Made by a program: the position numbers and the translations under genes. From Paraburkholderia sp. PREW-6R (lineage in GTDB: Bacteria > Pseudomonadota > Gammaproteobacteria > Burkholderiales > Burkholderiaceae), in contig NZ_CP155075.1 of NCBI RefSeq assembly GCF_039621805.1, positions 558,001-622,000 of the forward strand: a DNA stretch of 64,000 nucleotides, written 5' to 3'. Shown here piece by piece: positions 51,606 through 60,007 of the stretch. Numbering within the stretch: the stretch's first letter is position 1; the number at the start of each line of letters is the position of its first letter. The notes beneath the pieces are model-generated. The model was not told where the DNA came from, searched no databases, and saw nothing but the letters and a program-made list of their open reading frames with translations.

Positions 51606-53587
51606 GCCGCCGTAGACCCGAATTCCAGACACTGGATCTCGCCTCGTGGCCGACCATCGCATGGACAGAACTCGACGCCACCGGGCGTAGTCGCGTCCAG
51701 AAGCATATCGACGCCATTGAGCGTTATGCTAAAGATGAGACTATTGGAAGTATTGAGGCCGTAACTGGAGTCAACCGCAAACAGCTCTACCGGTTTCTCG
51801 ACAGGGCACTCTCGCTGCATGCCGACGGGCGGATATATGGCTTTCGTGCGCTTGTCGTTCATGCCCGCGTGACGGAATACACACGCCTGCTGCCCGTGAC
51901 CAAGTGCGGCGAACGGGGCGGTGCCGTGGCTGCGCTTTCGCTACTGTTTGAGTGTTATCCCATGCTCGCTGCGTGGCTCGTGCTGCAGATCAGACAGCGC
52001 CGCGTGACACTCAAGCAGATACCTTCGAACGACGGCATCCGGATCCGGCTGCACGGTTTGCGAGCCCTGCACGAAAGATTTCTGCAAGAGTGCAGGCAAC
52101 TGGGCTTGACGGCCGCCGATTATCCGTTCAACACCGCGGGGCGGGCGATCCGGTCGCTGTCCTCGCGGGTGAAGGCGGAGCTTTTGCGTGGTTTTGGAAT
52201 GGTAGCGGCTGCTGCCGGCGCATCGCACCTGAAGGGACTACCCCGAACCGACGATGTGCCTGCTCCCGCAGCGACGCGGCCGTATCAGGTCGTCGAATTC
52301 GATGGTCACCGGCTCGATGTGCGGCTGAAGGTTGTCATTCGTGATCCGCTCGGATTCGAGCATGAGTTTGAAATCGAGCGGGTGTGGCTGCTAATGATCA
52401 TCGACGTATGCACGCGCGTGGTGCTCGGTCATCACCTGGCGCTGACCCGCGAATACAGTCGTTACGATGTGATCAAGACGATCGAGAACGCGCTCGAACC
52501 TCGGCCAGTGCGCGCCTTCACCATCCCCGGACTTGCCTGCCAACCGCAGGACGGTTTCGCGTCACAGCGCCTGCCCGAGCTTGCCTACGTCAGCTGGGAG
52601 TGCATACGACTCGACAATGCGAAGGCGAATCTCGCTGGTGAAACGCTGGCTGCACTCTGTGAGTTCGTTGGTTGCGTCGTCAGTGCAGGACCGAAACACA
52701 GTCCGGACGAGCGCCCGTATATCGAGCGCTTCTTTGGCACAATCGCCAGCAGGCTGTCCTCACGCCTCCCAGGCTACACGGGCTCCCATCCTCGTGACCT
52801 GCGCCGCGCGCTGGCCGACCCAAAACGTGACCTCCGCCTGTATGTGTCGCTTGATGAACTGGACGAGTTGATCACTTATTCGATTGCAAGCTACCACGGC
52901 ACGCCTCACAGTGGGCTGAATGGCGCGACGCCGCTCGAAGCGATGGAATTCTTTGTTCGTGGAAGAGTGCAATTGCTGGCTTGGTTGCCCGAGGTGCGCA
53001 GACGTACGTTATGCCTGATGCAATCCGCGCGGCACTGCCGGGTGCGCGGCTATCTTGCGCTCGGCGTCCGTCCTCACATCAACCTGTTCGGCGTGCGCTA
53101 TACCAACGTGGTCCTTGCCAGCAGCGCCCAGCTGATTGGCCAATCGCTCCGCGTCTACATCAATGCTGACGATCTGCGCTGCGTACGTGCGTTCCTCGCT
53201 GATGGCAGCGAGGTCGGTGTCCTTGATGCACAAGGTGCGTGGCGTGTGATGCCGCACAACCTGACCTTGCGCAGGGAAATACTGAAGGCTAGAAGTGGCA
53301 GGGGCTCGGCCCACTTGCCATCTGAAAATCCGATTGACGCCTACGTACGGACCAAGGTCGCCGCAGCAAGCAGGTCTCGTAGGGCGGCCTCAGATGCAGC
53401 GCGGACGCTGCGCCTTCTCGCAAACGCACCAACGGCTAGAACACCGCCAGGGCCGCCAGGATCAGATGCAATTCCAGCAACACCGTCAGCGGAAACAGCG
53501 AAGGGGACCGACGTGGTCGCCGATACAGCACCCGTCGAACCGGTTCGTCCGCGCACGCTTGGTATCGGAACGGGGCAGGTCTTTTAA
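51602..53587 (+). CDS. tnsB: TnsB-like DDE transposase
   Basis: A 661-residue transposase: N-terminal HTH region DLASWPTIAWTELDATGRSR and KHIDAIERYAKDETIGSIEA; catalytic residues in VVEFDGHRLDVRLKV (D), LLMIIDVCTRVVLGHHLALT (D) and DERPYIERFFGTIASR (E). The last 100 residues are Arg/Ala/Pro-rich (ARTPPGPPGSDAIPATPSAE) and may contact TnsC. It is only moderately similar to the tniA at 10998, so the two transposons are different families. Confidence 0.92.
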   Translation: MSRRRPEFQTLDLASWPTIAWTELDATGRSRVQKHIDAIERYAKDETIGSIEAVTGVNRKQLYRFLDRALSLHADGRIYGFRALVVHARVTEYTRLLPVTKCGERGGAVAALSLLFECYPMLAAWLVLQIRQRRVTLKQIPSNDGIRIRLHGLRALHERFLQECRQLGLTAADYPFNTAGRAIRSLSSRVKAELLRGFGMVAAAAGASHLKGLPRTDDVPAPAATRPYQVVEFDGHRLDVRLKVVIRDPLGFEHEFEIERVWLLMIIDVCTRVVLGHHLALTREYSRYDVIKTIENALEPRPVRAFTIPGLACQPQDGFASQRLPELAYVSWECIRLDNAKANLAGETLAALCEFVGCVVSAGPKHSPDERPYIERFFGTIASRLSSRLPGYTGSHPRDLRRALADPKRDLRLYVSLDELDELITYSIASYHGTPHSGLNGATPLEAMEFFVRGRVQLLAWLPEVRRRTLCLMQSARHCRVRGYLALGVRPHINLFGVRYTNVVLASSAQLIGQSLRVYINADDLRCVRAFLADGSEVGVLDAQGAWRVMPHNLTLRREILKARSGRGSAHLPSENPIDAYVRTKVAAASRSRRAASDAARTLRLLANAPTARTPPGPPGSDAIPATPSAETAKGTDVVADTAPVEPVRPRTLGIGTGQVF

Positions 53588-53625
53588 CAGGTAGTACTGA
53601 CAGGTGGTACCCACAGGAGGGAGGC

Positions 53626-54603
53626 ATGTCGCTTCAGGTCTCGCGTCCAGTCGATCCGTCGCTGCACCCGCTCGTCACTGGAAACTATCGGATTGCCACA
53701 CCGGCTATAGAATCATTCTACGAACTCGTCGTAAGCTGTCTTCGCTACCGTGTGACGGGCGCGCTCATCTACGGCGCTCCGAGGATCGGCAAGACGCGTT
53801 CGATAGAATACGTGCGGCTGCTGCTTGTCAGGGAATATCCCAAAGTGACGAGCTATCACGCGCGGTGCGAGCACAAGCCGCGGCACGCTGAAGGGCCATT
53901 CTTTTCAAACCTGCTGGAAGCTGTTGGCGATCATGATCCGAACGCGGGCACGAACCCCGCGAAACGCATGCGACTATCGTTGCGGATCCGGGAAGCGGCT
54001 GCTCGCGCTGGCAGCGGGACGGTTCTGCTCTTTTGTGATGAGGCGCAGCGCTACAACGAAAACGAATATGAGTGGCTGAGGGATGTACACGATGCACTCG
54101 ACCGCCAGCAGATCAAGCTGTTCACGTTCCTCGTTGGTCAGGAGGAGCTGCTCGCCCAGAAGAGCGCGCTGCAGATCGCCGGCAAGACGCAGATCGTCGC
54201 GCGCCTGATGGTCGAAGAACTTGCCTTCCATGGCATCCGCAATGCCGAAGATGTCGCCACGTGTCTGAACGGGTACGACCAGACTGCCTATCCGGAGGGC
54301 ACGCAGTGGAGCTTCACGAGGTTTTACCTGCCTCAGGCGTTCGATGCAGGTTATCGACTTGTCAGCGATGCGGCCCTACTCTGGAATGCCTTCGAGGCCG
54401 CGCACCACAAGGCGACCCTGCCAGGCCGTCTCGAAATACCTATGGAATCGTTTGCGCGGGCCGTCGAGATCGTGCTCAAGGATAGCGAACTCAGGGATGT
54501 TCCGGGGTATTGTCCGGATGCCTCGTTATGGGCCCACGCTGTGCGGCACTCCGGCTATGTCCAGTCGCGCCATGCAACCGGCCGTGTGCTCGTCCATGCG
54601 TAA
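53626..54603 (+). CDS. tnsC: TnsC-like AAA+ ATPase
   Basis: A 325-residue ATPase: Walker A ALIYGAPRIGKTRSIEYV (about residues 44-61), Walker B TVLLFCDEAQRYNENEYEWL (about 129-148). GGAGG Shine-Dalgarno before ATG 53626. It should form the oligomer that bridges TniQ-marked DNA and TnsB. Length is closer to TniB than to Tn7 TnsC. Confidence 0.9.
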   Translation: MSLQVSRPVDPSLHPLVTGNYRIATPAIESFYELVVSCLRYRVTGALIYGAPRIGKTRSIEYVRLLLVREYPKVTSYHARCEHKPRHAEGPFFSNLLEAVGDHDPNAGTNPAKRMRLSLRIREAAARAGSGTVLLFCDEAQRYNENEYEWLRDVHDALDRQQIKLFTFLVGQEELLAQKSALQIAGKTQIVARLMVEELAFHGIRNAEDVATCLNGYDQTAYPEGTQWSFTRFYLPQAFDAGYRLVSDAALLWNAFEAAHHKATLPGRLEIPMESFARAVEIVLKDSELRDVPGYCPDASLWAHAVRHSGYVQSRHATGRVLVHA

Positions 54604-55261
54604 GGAGGCGCCCGCGCTCATTGCGCCGCGCTTTCCAATCCTCAGCCTCGAAGAGCGTCGTCTCACCCCGGCATTGGGCTTCATATTCGATGCGAGGTGG
54701 CTGTTGCCTGGTGAATCGATCGTATCGATCCTGTGGAAGTTCGCGCGTGCAAATGGACTGCCTGGGCACACACTGGTCCGGCTGATGGGTGTGGACATTG
54801 ATCCATACGAAGGCGTTGAGCCGTTACGTGATGCCGTCGATCTTAAACATCTGAGGCGCATGCTGCTGTTGCCCGGCAAGGCGTTGCGCGCTTCACTCCT
54901 TGACGCTGGACAGCGGGGACGGCATCACCCGGTTTTCCGGTATTGCAGGCAATGCGCATTGCTCGGTCATCACAGCGTGACGTACCAGATGTTCAGCGAA
55001 AACCGTTGTCCCGCTCACCAACGAAAGCTCGAGACGCAATGCCATCGTTGCGGGCGGGAAACACCCTACATCCTCAACGCGAGTCTTGTGGGATCGCCGT
55101 ATCGCTGTGCGCAATGCGGCGAGCTGTATGCGCGTCAATCTCCTCCTGCCTTTGCAGCGAAACCAGCGATGCGCAAGGAGCATCGTATTGCCATCGCGCG
55201 ACATTTCCACAATCGCATGGCAGGCAGCTTTTGCCTTGGCAAGGATGAACGCAACCTGTAG
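54596..55261 (+). CDS. tniQ: Short TniQ-family protein
   Basis: A 221-residue protein with the TniQ N-terminal region (LTPALGFIFDARWLLPGESI, then SILWKFARANGLPGHTLV) and two zinc-binding groups (YCRQCALLGHHSVTYQMFSE, RCPAHQRKLETQCHRCG, then YRCAQCGELY). It starts at the ATG at 54596, overlapping tnsC by 8 bp; in-frame sequence upstream lies inside tnsC. It is short compared with the 640-residue TniQ at 8052 and has no long target-binding extension, resembling TniQ of elements that rely on another targeting factor or choose targets loosely. Confidence 0.85.
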   Translation: MRKEAPALIAPRFPILSLEERRLTPALGFIFDARWLLPGESIVSILWKFARANGLPGHTLVRLMGVDIDPYEGVEPLRDAVDLKHLRRMLLLPGKALRASLLDAGQRGRHHPVFRYCRQCALLGHHSVTYQMFSENRCPAHQRKLETQCHRCGRETPYILNASLVGSPYRCAQCGELYARQSPPAFAAKPAMRKEHRIAIARHFHNRMAGSFCLGKDERNL

Positions 55262-55327
55262 CTCGCGGCCTCGTGGCAGGGGCGCTCGCCTCATAGATCA
55301 GAAGCTTTCCATTAATCTGCGTCACGA

Positions 55328-55407
55328 AACTGTCGTGCGAACTACGCAAAAACGGGTGTTGACGACTTTACTTCGTTTTTGTGACAAATTTACTTCGCTC
55401 TACGACA
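55328..55407. repeat. Right end of transposon 3
   Basis: On the minus strand reading inward: TGTCGTAGAGCGAAGTAAAT continuing to a TTGTCAC, then AACGAAGTAAAGTCGTCAAC. Two strong sites are clear; a third weaker one (TTTTTGCGTAGTTCGCACG) may follow. The first three bases provide part of the stop codon of the neighbouring CDF gene. Confidence 0.7.
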
Positions 55408-56344
55408 GGCGAAGTGCGAGGTCACGACGATTAGCATTCGTCTCTTCTGGCGCCGGTTCGCAAACGGGATCTATATGCGTCATGACGTTTAGTATGGGAT
55501 GTCTCTCCATGAGTTCGCGCTGAATCACGGTCGAGATGTCGTGTGCCTCGACCAGAGACAGACCCGCATCCACTTCGAGGTGAACGTCGACCACGATCAT
55601 GTCGCCCATCTTGCGCGTTCGAAGGTCGTGGAAGCCCGCGATGCCGGGCATCGCCGCCAGCGTGTCTCGAATAGCAGAGACCTCGTCGCCGTCGGCCGCG
55701 CGATCCATGAGATCGTTCAAAGCGGCCCACGCGAATTGCCAGCCCATGCGGGTCACCATAACGCCCACGACAAGCGCTGCGACAGGGTCGAGAATCGGAT
55801 AGCCGAGCAGATTGCCGACAATGCCGACGGCTGCGATCAGCGACGATGCGGCATCAGAGCGCGCGTGCCAGGCATTCGCGGCCAGCATGCTCGACCGAAC
55901 GCGTTTGGCAACTGCGAGCATGTAACGGAAAAGCAGTTCCTTCGCAACAAGCGCGATTAATGCAGTCCACAAGGCTGCCACGTGGACGCGCGGTATGGCC
56001 TCGTGATGGCGAAATTTCAAGACCGCGCTCCAGAGCATCCCAACGCCGACGGCAACCAGAAGCAGTCCCAGAAACAACGATGCAGCATTCTCGAAGCGTC
56101 GATGTCCGTAGGGATGCCCGTCATCAGGCCCCTTCCTGCTTTGTTGACCGGCGAAGAGAACAACAAAATCCGAAATGAGATCCAAAAGCGAATGGATGCC
56201 GTCGGATAGCAACGCTTGTGACCTCGCAACAAAGCCGATGATGATTTGCGCCAGTGAAAGGAGCAGGTTCACGCCAACGCTCACCATGGTGCTACGTTGC
56301 GCCGCTGCGTGATGCCCGTTTTCGATCGTATCTTTAGCGCTCAT
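55400..56344 (-). CDS. Cation diffusion facilitator (CDF) metal transporter
   Basis: A 314-residue inner-membrane exporter: about six helices, TM2 SQALLSDGIHSLLDLISDFV and TM5 ANAWHARSDAASSLIAAVGI carrying the metal-site Asp/His residues, and a C-terminal cytoplasmic domain (GFHDLRTRKMGDMIVVDVHL). It likely exports Zn, Fe or Mn with a proton antiport. The last codon before the stop (TCG) and the stop codon TAG come from the end of transposon 3, so the natural C-terminus has been slightly altered. Confidence 0.88.
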   Translation of the reverse strand: MSAKDTIENGHHAAAQRSTMVSVGVNLLLSLAQIIIGFVARSQALLSDGIHSLLDLISDFVVLFAGQQSRKGPDDGHPYGHRRFENAASLFLGLLLVAVGVGMLWSAVLKFRHHEAIPRVHVAALWTALIALVAKELLFRYMLAVAKRVRSSMLAANAWHARSDAASSLIAAVGIVGNLLGYPILDPVAALVVGVMVTRMGWQFAWAALNDLMDRAADGDEVSAIRDTLAAMPGIAGFHDLRTRKMGDMIVVDVHLEVDAGLSLVEAHDISTVIQRELMERHPILNVMTHIDPVCEPAPEETNANRRDLALRLS

Positions 56345-56540
56345 GAGTCTGGCTCAGAACGTCTCCAGCTATATGCGGAGACACAAAAATCAACGCGGCG
56401 AATTATCACACAACTTAACAGAAAATACTTATAAGTCTTTGATTTTTCGATAAAATAGAACGACAACGATTCGCGATCTCTTTTTCATTAATTGTCCGTG
56501 CAACAACACTGCCGCAATCAATTTAAATGGCCCAAAATGC

Positions 56541-56571
56541 AAAACGGGTTCGGAGCGGACTCCGAACCCGT
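56541..56571 (-). terminator. Rho-independent terminator after the Nramp-like gene
   Basis: ACGGGTTCGGAG (56544-56555) and CTCCGAACCCGT (56560-56571) form a perfect 12-bp stem with a 4-nt loop, followed on the minus strand by TTTTGCATTTTGG. It lies 48 bp beyond the stop of the Nramp-like gene. Confidence 0.85.
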
Positions 56572-56618
56572 GCGGGAAGAACGCGACGCGTACGCCTGCC
56601 CGATCCGTTCGACAGCCC

Positions 56619-58280
56619 TCAGTGAATGGCTATCTGCACGACCTTCACGATGACGAGACCCACTGCGACGACGAGATAGGTGCGCAGCACGCCCATCCAC
56701 ACGCGTGTCGACAACGTCAGGTGTTGCGGCGCAGGCAGATCTTCGAGCGGCGCCATGCGCCACGTGTTGCGCAACTCCTTGAGAGCTGGTTTGTTGAGCG
56801 CCGAGGCATCCTCAGCGACGGCCGTACTGCGCGCCTTGCGCGAGAGTTCCACCGCGGCGTACACGGCTGCCGCAAGCCCGCATCCGCCCACGAGAATCTT
56901 GAGAATCGCCGCGCCGCTGATATCCGGATAAACAGTGGCGGCCGTCAGGATGATCGAGAGCACGACGAGGACGGCGATCACGGCGCCCGTAAATACGTTC
57001 AGCTTCCTGGAGTTCACCCACGGGCCGAGCACAGCCTTGTCATTGCACAACAGCAGCAGGAACACCGTAGCGCTCGGCAGCAGCACGCCGGCCAGCGTCT
57101 GCACCGCCTCCGTCAAGAGGCCAAGCGGGCTGCCTGGGATCAGCACGAGGGCGGCCGCGAGCGCGATGATGCCGAAGTAGACGAGATAGAAGCCCTTCGC
57201 GTCGAGCACGCTGCGGTGCAGCGAGTGCTTGACCTTGAAGACATCGCCAATCGCATAGGCCGTCGAGAGCGAGACGGCGGCCGCGCCGATGATCGACGCG
57301 TCGAGCAGCGCGACGGCGAAGATCGTGGCCGACGTCTCTCCGACATACTTGTGCAGGCCGGCGATCACGCCACCTGCATCGGTGAAGTTACCGAACTCGG
57401 GTCTGCCGTCGAACAGCGCAGCCGTGAAGGCCATCATCGCCACGGCGCCGACAATAACGAACGCGATACCGATCCAGAGGTCCGCCTTTTCGTACTTCAT
57501 GAAGCGCGGCGTGATGCGCTTGTCGATCACGTAGCTCTGCTGGAAGAACAGCTGCCACGGCGCGACGGTCGTGCCGACAATGCCGATCACAAGCAGCATC
57601 ACGTCGGAGAGCTTTGAATTCTTCGGCCAGGTCGGCACGAGGAAGTCGCGCGCAATGACGCTGACCGGCGGGTGGATCGAGACGAGCACCGGGATCAGCA
57701 GGAGACTCAACAAGCACAACACGATCGCGAAGCGTTCGAAGCGCCGGAAGTCGCCCGTACTGACCGCCGCCATCGTCAGCACCGCTGCAATGCAGACGCC
57801 GAGCACCTTCGAGACGCCGAGGAAGTCGAGCGCAAATGTAATGCCGATGAATTCAGTGACGATCGTGAGCGCATTGAGCAGGAAGAGATCGATGACGCTG
57901 AAGGCACCCCAGAACTTGCCGAAGCGTTCGAAGATGAGTCGCGCGTGGCCAACCCCGGTCACGGCGCCCAGGCGCAGGACCATTTCCTGGTTCACGTAGA
58001 GAACCGGCATCAGCAGCGCGAGCGTCCAAAGCAGCGACGTGCCGTAATTCTGCCCGGCCTGCGTATAGGTGCCGAACGCGCCGGCGTCGTTATCGCCGAC
58101 CATGACGATGAGGCCGGGCCCAAGGATCGCGAGCAGCGTGCGCAGGCGCGCCATCCAGCTGCTACGAGGGGCCGTGTCGTGGTGGGCGATCGTGCCGAGG
58201 GCGCCCTTGATATCGCCCACGTGTGCGTCGTCGAGCGCGGCACTCCGACGTTGCGTGATGTTTGCGGGAGTAGTTGACAT
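56619..58280 (-). CDS. Nramp-related divalent metal transporter
   Basis: A 553-residue membrane protein with about 11-12 helices. The TM1 substrate motif, DPGN in classic Nramps, reads GDNDAGAFGTYTQAGQNYG. The TM6 motif, where Met normally coordinates transition metals (MPH), reads TTVAPWQLFFQQS, so the Met is absent. Loss of this Met is a hallmark of Nramp-related transporters that accept harder ions such as Mg2+, so the substrate may be Mg2+ or Mn2+ rather than Fe2+. It has a structured leader with small ORFs (58324-58726) and a terminator at 56541. Confidence 0.85.
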   Translation of the reverse strand: MSTTPANITQRRSAALDDAHVGDIKGALGTIAHHDTAPRSSWMARLRTLLAILGPGLIVMVGDNDAGAFGTYTQAGQNYGTSLLWTLALLMPVLYVNQEMVLRLGAVTGVGHARLIFERFGKFWGAFSVIDLFLLNALTIVTEFIGITFALDFLGVSKVLGVCIAAVLTMAAVSTGDFRRFERFAIVLCLLSLLLIPVLVSIHPPVSVIARDFLVPTWPKNSKLSDVMLLVIGIVGTTVAPWQLFFQQSYVIDKRITPRFMKYEKADLWIGIAFVIVGAVAMMAFTAALFDGRPEFGNFTDAGGVIAGLHKYVGETSATIFAVALLDASIIGAAAVSLSTAYAIGDVFKVKHSLHRSVLDAKGFYLVYFGIIALAAALVLIPGSPLGLLTEAVQTLAGVLLPSATVFLLLLCNDKAVLGPWVNSRKLNVFTGAVIAVLVVLSIILTAATVYPDISGAAILKILVGGCGLAAAVYAAVELSRKARSTAVAEDASALNKPALKELRNTWRMAPLEDLPAPQHLTLSTRVWMGVLRTYLVVAVGLVIVKVVQIAIH

Positions 58281-58323
58281 TTTTAGCTATTCCTTACCAA
58301 TGCTGCTTGAAATCGACGATTGA

Positions 58324-58384
58324 GGCGTGGCCCTGCCTTGCTGCCTGCCGGTGCTGGTGCCGTGGGCAGGCAGCCGGCCACGCC
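58324..58384 (-). promoter_or_regulatory. Long hairpin in the leader of the Nramp-like gene
   Basis: Outer arms GGCGTGGCC (58324-58332) and GGCCACGCC (58376-58384) and inner arms CTGCCTGCC (58341-58349) and GGCAGGCAG (58365-58373) make a 61-nt two-part stem. It lies 8 bp after the stop of a small ORF and 43 bp before the transporter start. No U-run follows. It may couple leader translation to transporter expression, or end the small-ORF transcript in part. Confidence 0.65.
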
Positions 58385-58392
58385 GGTCCGTG

Positions 58393-58542
58393 TCAGCGAG
58401 CGAGCTTTTTGAGCGCCGTCCAGATAGCGGCGGCTACGCGGGCCGATACGTGCGAACGAGCGTCGAGCGCGAGCATGCCGTTGTAGTGCGTGCGAGCTTC
58501 TTCGACGTGCGGGAGTTGCGAAACGAGCAGAGCGAAGCGCAT
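58393..58542 (-). CDS. 49-residue leader protein upstream of Nramp-like gene
   Basis: MRFALLVSQLPHVEEARTHY, then NGMLALDARSHVSARVAAAI and WTALKKLAR: a basic, amphipathic small protein. The Shine-Dalgarno GGAGG is ideally placed before ATG 58542. It ends just before the long hairpin. It could be a metal-responsive leader peptide or a small accessory protein. Not recognised. Confidence 0.65.
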   Translation of the reverse strand: MRFALLVSQLPHVEEARTHYNGMLALDARSHVSARVAAAIWTALKKLAR

Positions 58543-58654
58543 GGTGATTCCTCCAGATACTTGAAACGTGGCGCCATCGATCAGGCGTGCCTTTGTTTCA
58601 CTTCACGCGGGTCGAAGTGCCCGGGCGTGAAGGAGGAACGTGCGCAGCCAGATG

Positions 58655-58726
58655 TCAGGCTAAGCGGCCTGCGTTCTGCGAGAACGCAAGGCGAGTCGTG
58701 CAGAAACAAGGCTCAGGGTCGGGCAT
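58655..58726 (-). CDS. 23-codon upstream ORF in the Nramp-like leader
   Basis: MPDPEPCFCTTRLAFSQNAG then RLA, with GAGGAG seven bases before ATG 58726. The CFC motif and three Pro codons near the start are notable. It lies 112 bp upstream of the 49-residue leader gene on the same strand. Very short, so it could be chance, but the ribosome site is strong. Confidence 0.4.
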   Translation of the reverse strand: MPDPEPCFCTTRLAFSQNAGRLA

Positions 58727-60007
58727 CGTGAACTCCTCTGTTGCTCGGGTCCGATTCATGTATGACGGACGTGTTCAACCGCACGCCGGATCTGGCACGG
58801 TATTGCGTGCGCGAGAACGGCGTGAACGAGCGGCGTCGCGAGCCAACGGCTCGACGCGCCGAGTCGGCGTAGACGAATGTGCGCAACAACGCACGCGTCA
58901 ACGACGACGGCGCAATCGAAGTGATGCGCGGGGGGACACTACGGAAGCTACTGCGGCGCGCACCGTCTGCCTGCTGGCAGGACGGCGGCTAAGGAAGAAT
59001 CTAGGCGGGCGTCTTGCCGGTCAGGCAAAAAAACGATTCGAAGGTCGACTACTGCAACTGTCCAAGGCATATGCCCCTTTCGTGGAAACAGGCGAATTCT
59101 AGTGATGACGCGCGAGCCGAGTCAACGAATATTTCGAAGATTTTTCTTTCGAATCCGTTACTTCCGATGGATGCAAATCATTCACATACCTCTTCGTCTT
59201 GTACACGTGCAGCAATGACTGCTTCCCGCGAATGCATGTTGCACATGCGCGACGCCGGGCGTGCTCGTACGTCGTCCCGGATGCCATCGACGTCGCACGG
59301 GCCGGTGCGCTCAGCATCGCTATGAAAGCTACTAAGCACTACACGACAATTTCTGCTTGCGCGTTCACAGACGGCACGCATAGAATCCGCCCTGAATTAC
59401 CAACAGGAGAGTCCTTCGTGGACGCAAGCTCTAGTAGTCGATCTTGTATGCCGGCCCGTGCCGGCACCCAGACTGCAATCGCACGTTAGCGACGCCGGAC
59501 TTTCCTTCCCGCCGCTGACCCCGATTGCCGGGTCAGCGCGCTTCTTCCGGACCGCCCGTGCGGTCCGTCTGTAGCTCGCTCCCTTTTTGCGTAAGAACGC
59601 GGACAGCAGCGTTTGACCTGCCTGCACGCGCGTCGCTTATCGAACGTTGCCCGGCCTGTCCGGGCTTGACGGGAGTTGAATCATGCATATCGAACGCTTT
59701 CTGCGCGTCTCGCGCGCTTATCTGCGTGCGTCGCCGGCCGTCGTACCTCGCCTTGAACCCGGGCATGGCCAGCTCTGGTCGTACACAAGCGCCCGCGCAT
59801 GCCACTCAGCGAAACGCGGCACCTCAGTCGCGTCCCTCTGGACGACATCACGGAGCAACGTTCCGGGTTCGTCATGGCCCGCCTGAGCTGGCTCTCGCCT
59901 TGAGCGCGCGACTTTCTCAAACTGCGGTACAGCAGCGAACTGGCACCGAACGGCCTTCCTTCATCGACATCGCTCATTCATCAATTCGATAACCAGAAGA
60001 AACCAGA
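58727..60007. other. 1.3-kb divergent region between Nramp leader and OprB
   Basis: No gene is firmly supported. A 67-residue frame at 59683-59886 (MHIERFLRVSRAYLRASPAV) has GGGAG upstream and may be a small leader protein for the porin, but its later part has no protein-like character. The A/T-rich stretch near 59115-59200 is a likely promoter zone. GGACCGCCCGTGCGGTCCGT near 59550-59570 contains inverted arms GGACCG/CGGTCC. Confidence 0.4.

Larger units (their letters stand above)
50789..55407. mobile_element. Compact Tn7-like transposon 3 (tnsA-tnsB-tnsC-tniQ, no cargo)
   Basis: A 4.6-kb element. The left end starts TGCCGTAAAACGAAGG at 50789; the right end, read inward on the minus strand from 55407, starts TGTCGTAGAGCGAAGT. 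The 27 terminal bases of the two ends match at all but five positions. Internal binding-site-like repeats (CGAAGTAAAGTCGTCA and variants) lie at both ends. The four genes are plus-strand and overlap or nearly touch. No CRISPR array, cas gene or cargo lies within. The 5-bp flanks differ (ACGGT against GGCGA), so there is no target-site duplication. Confidence 0.85.

Noticed and set aside
50789..55407. CRISPR-associated transposon (CAST) possibility
   Set aside because: No CRISPR repeat-spacer array and no cas gene near either end or elsewhere in the window.
58587..59102. A 171-codon plus-strand frame in the Nramp leader region
   Set aside because: Arg-rich shadow composition, antisense to the leader ORFs, no ribosome site or domain.
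58281..59400. yybP-ykoY-type manganese riboswitch upstream of the Nramp-like gene
   Set aside because: I could not find the conserved core loops of that class; only the two-part hairpin is clear.
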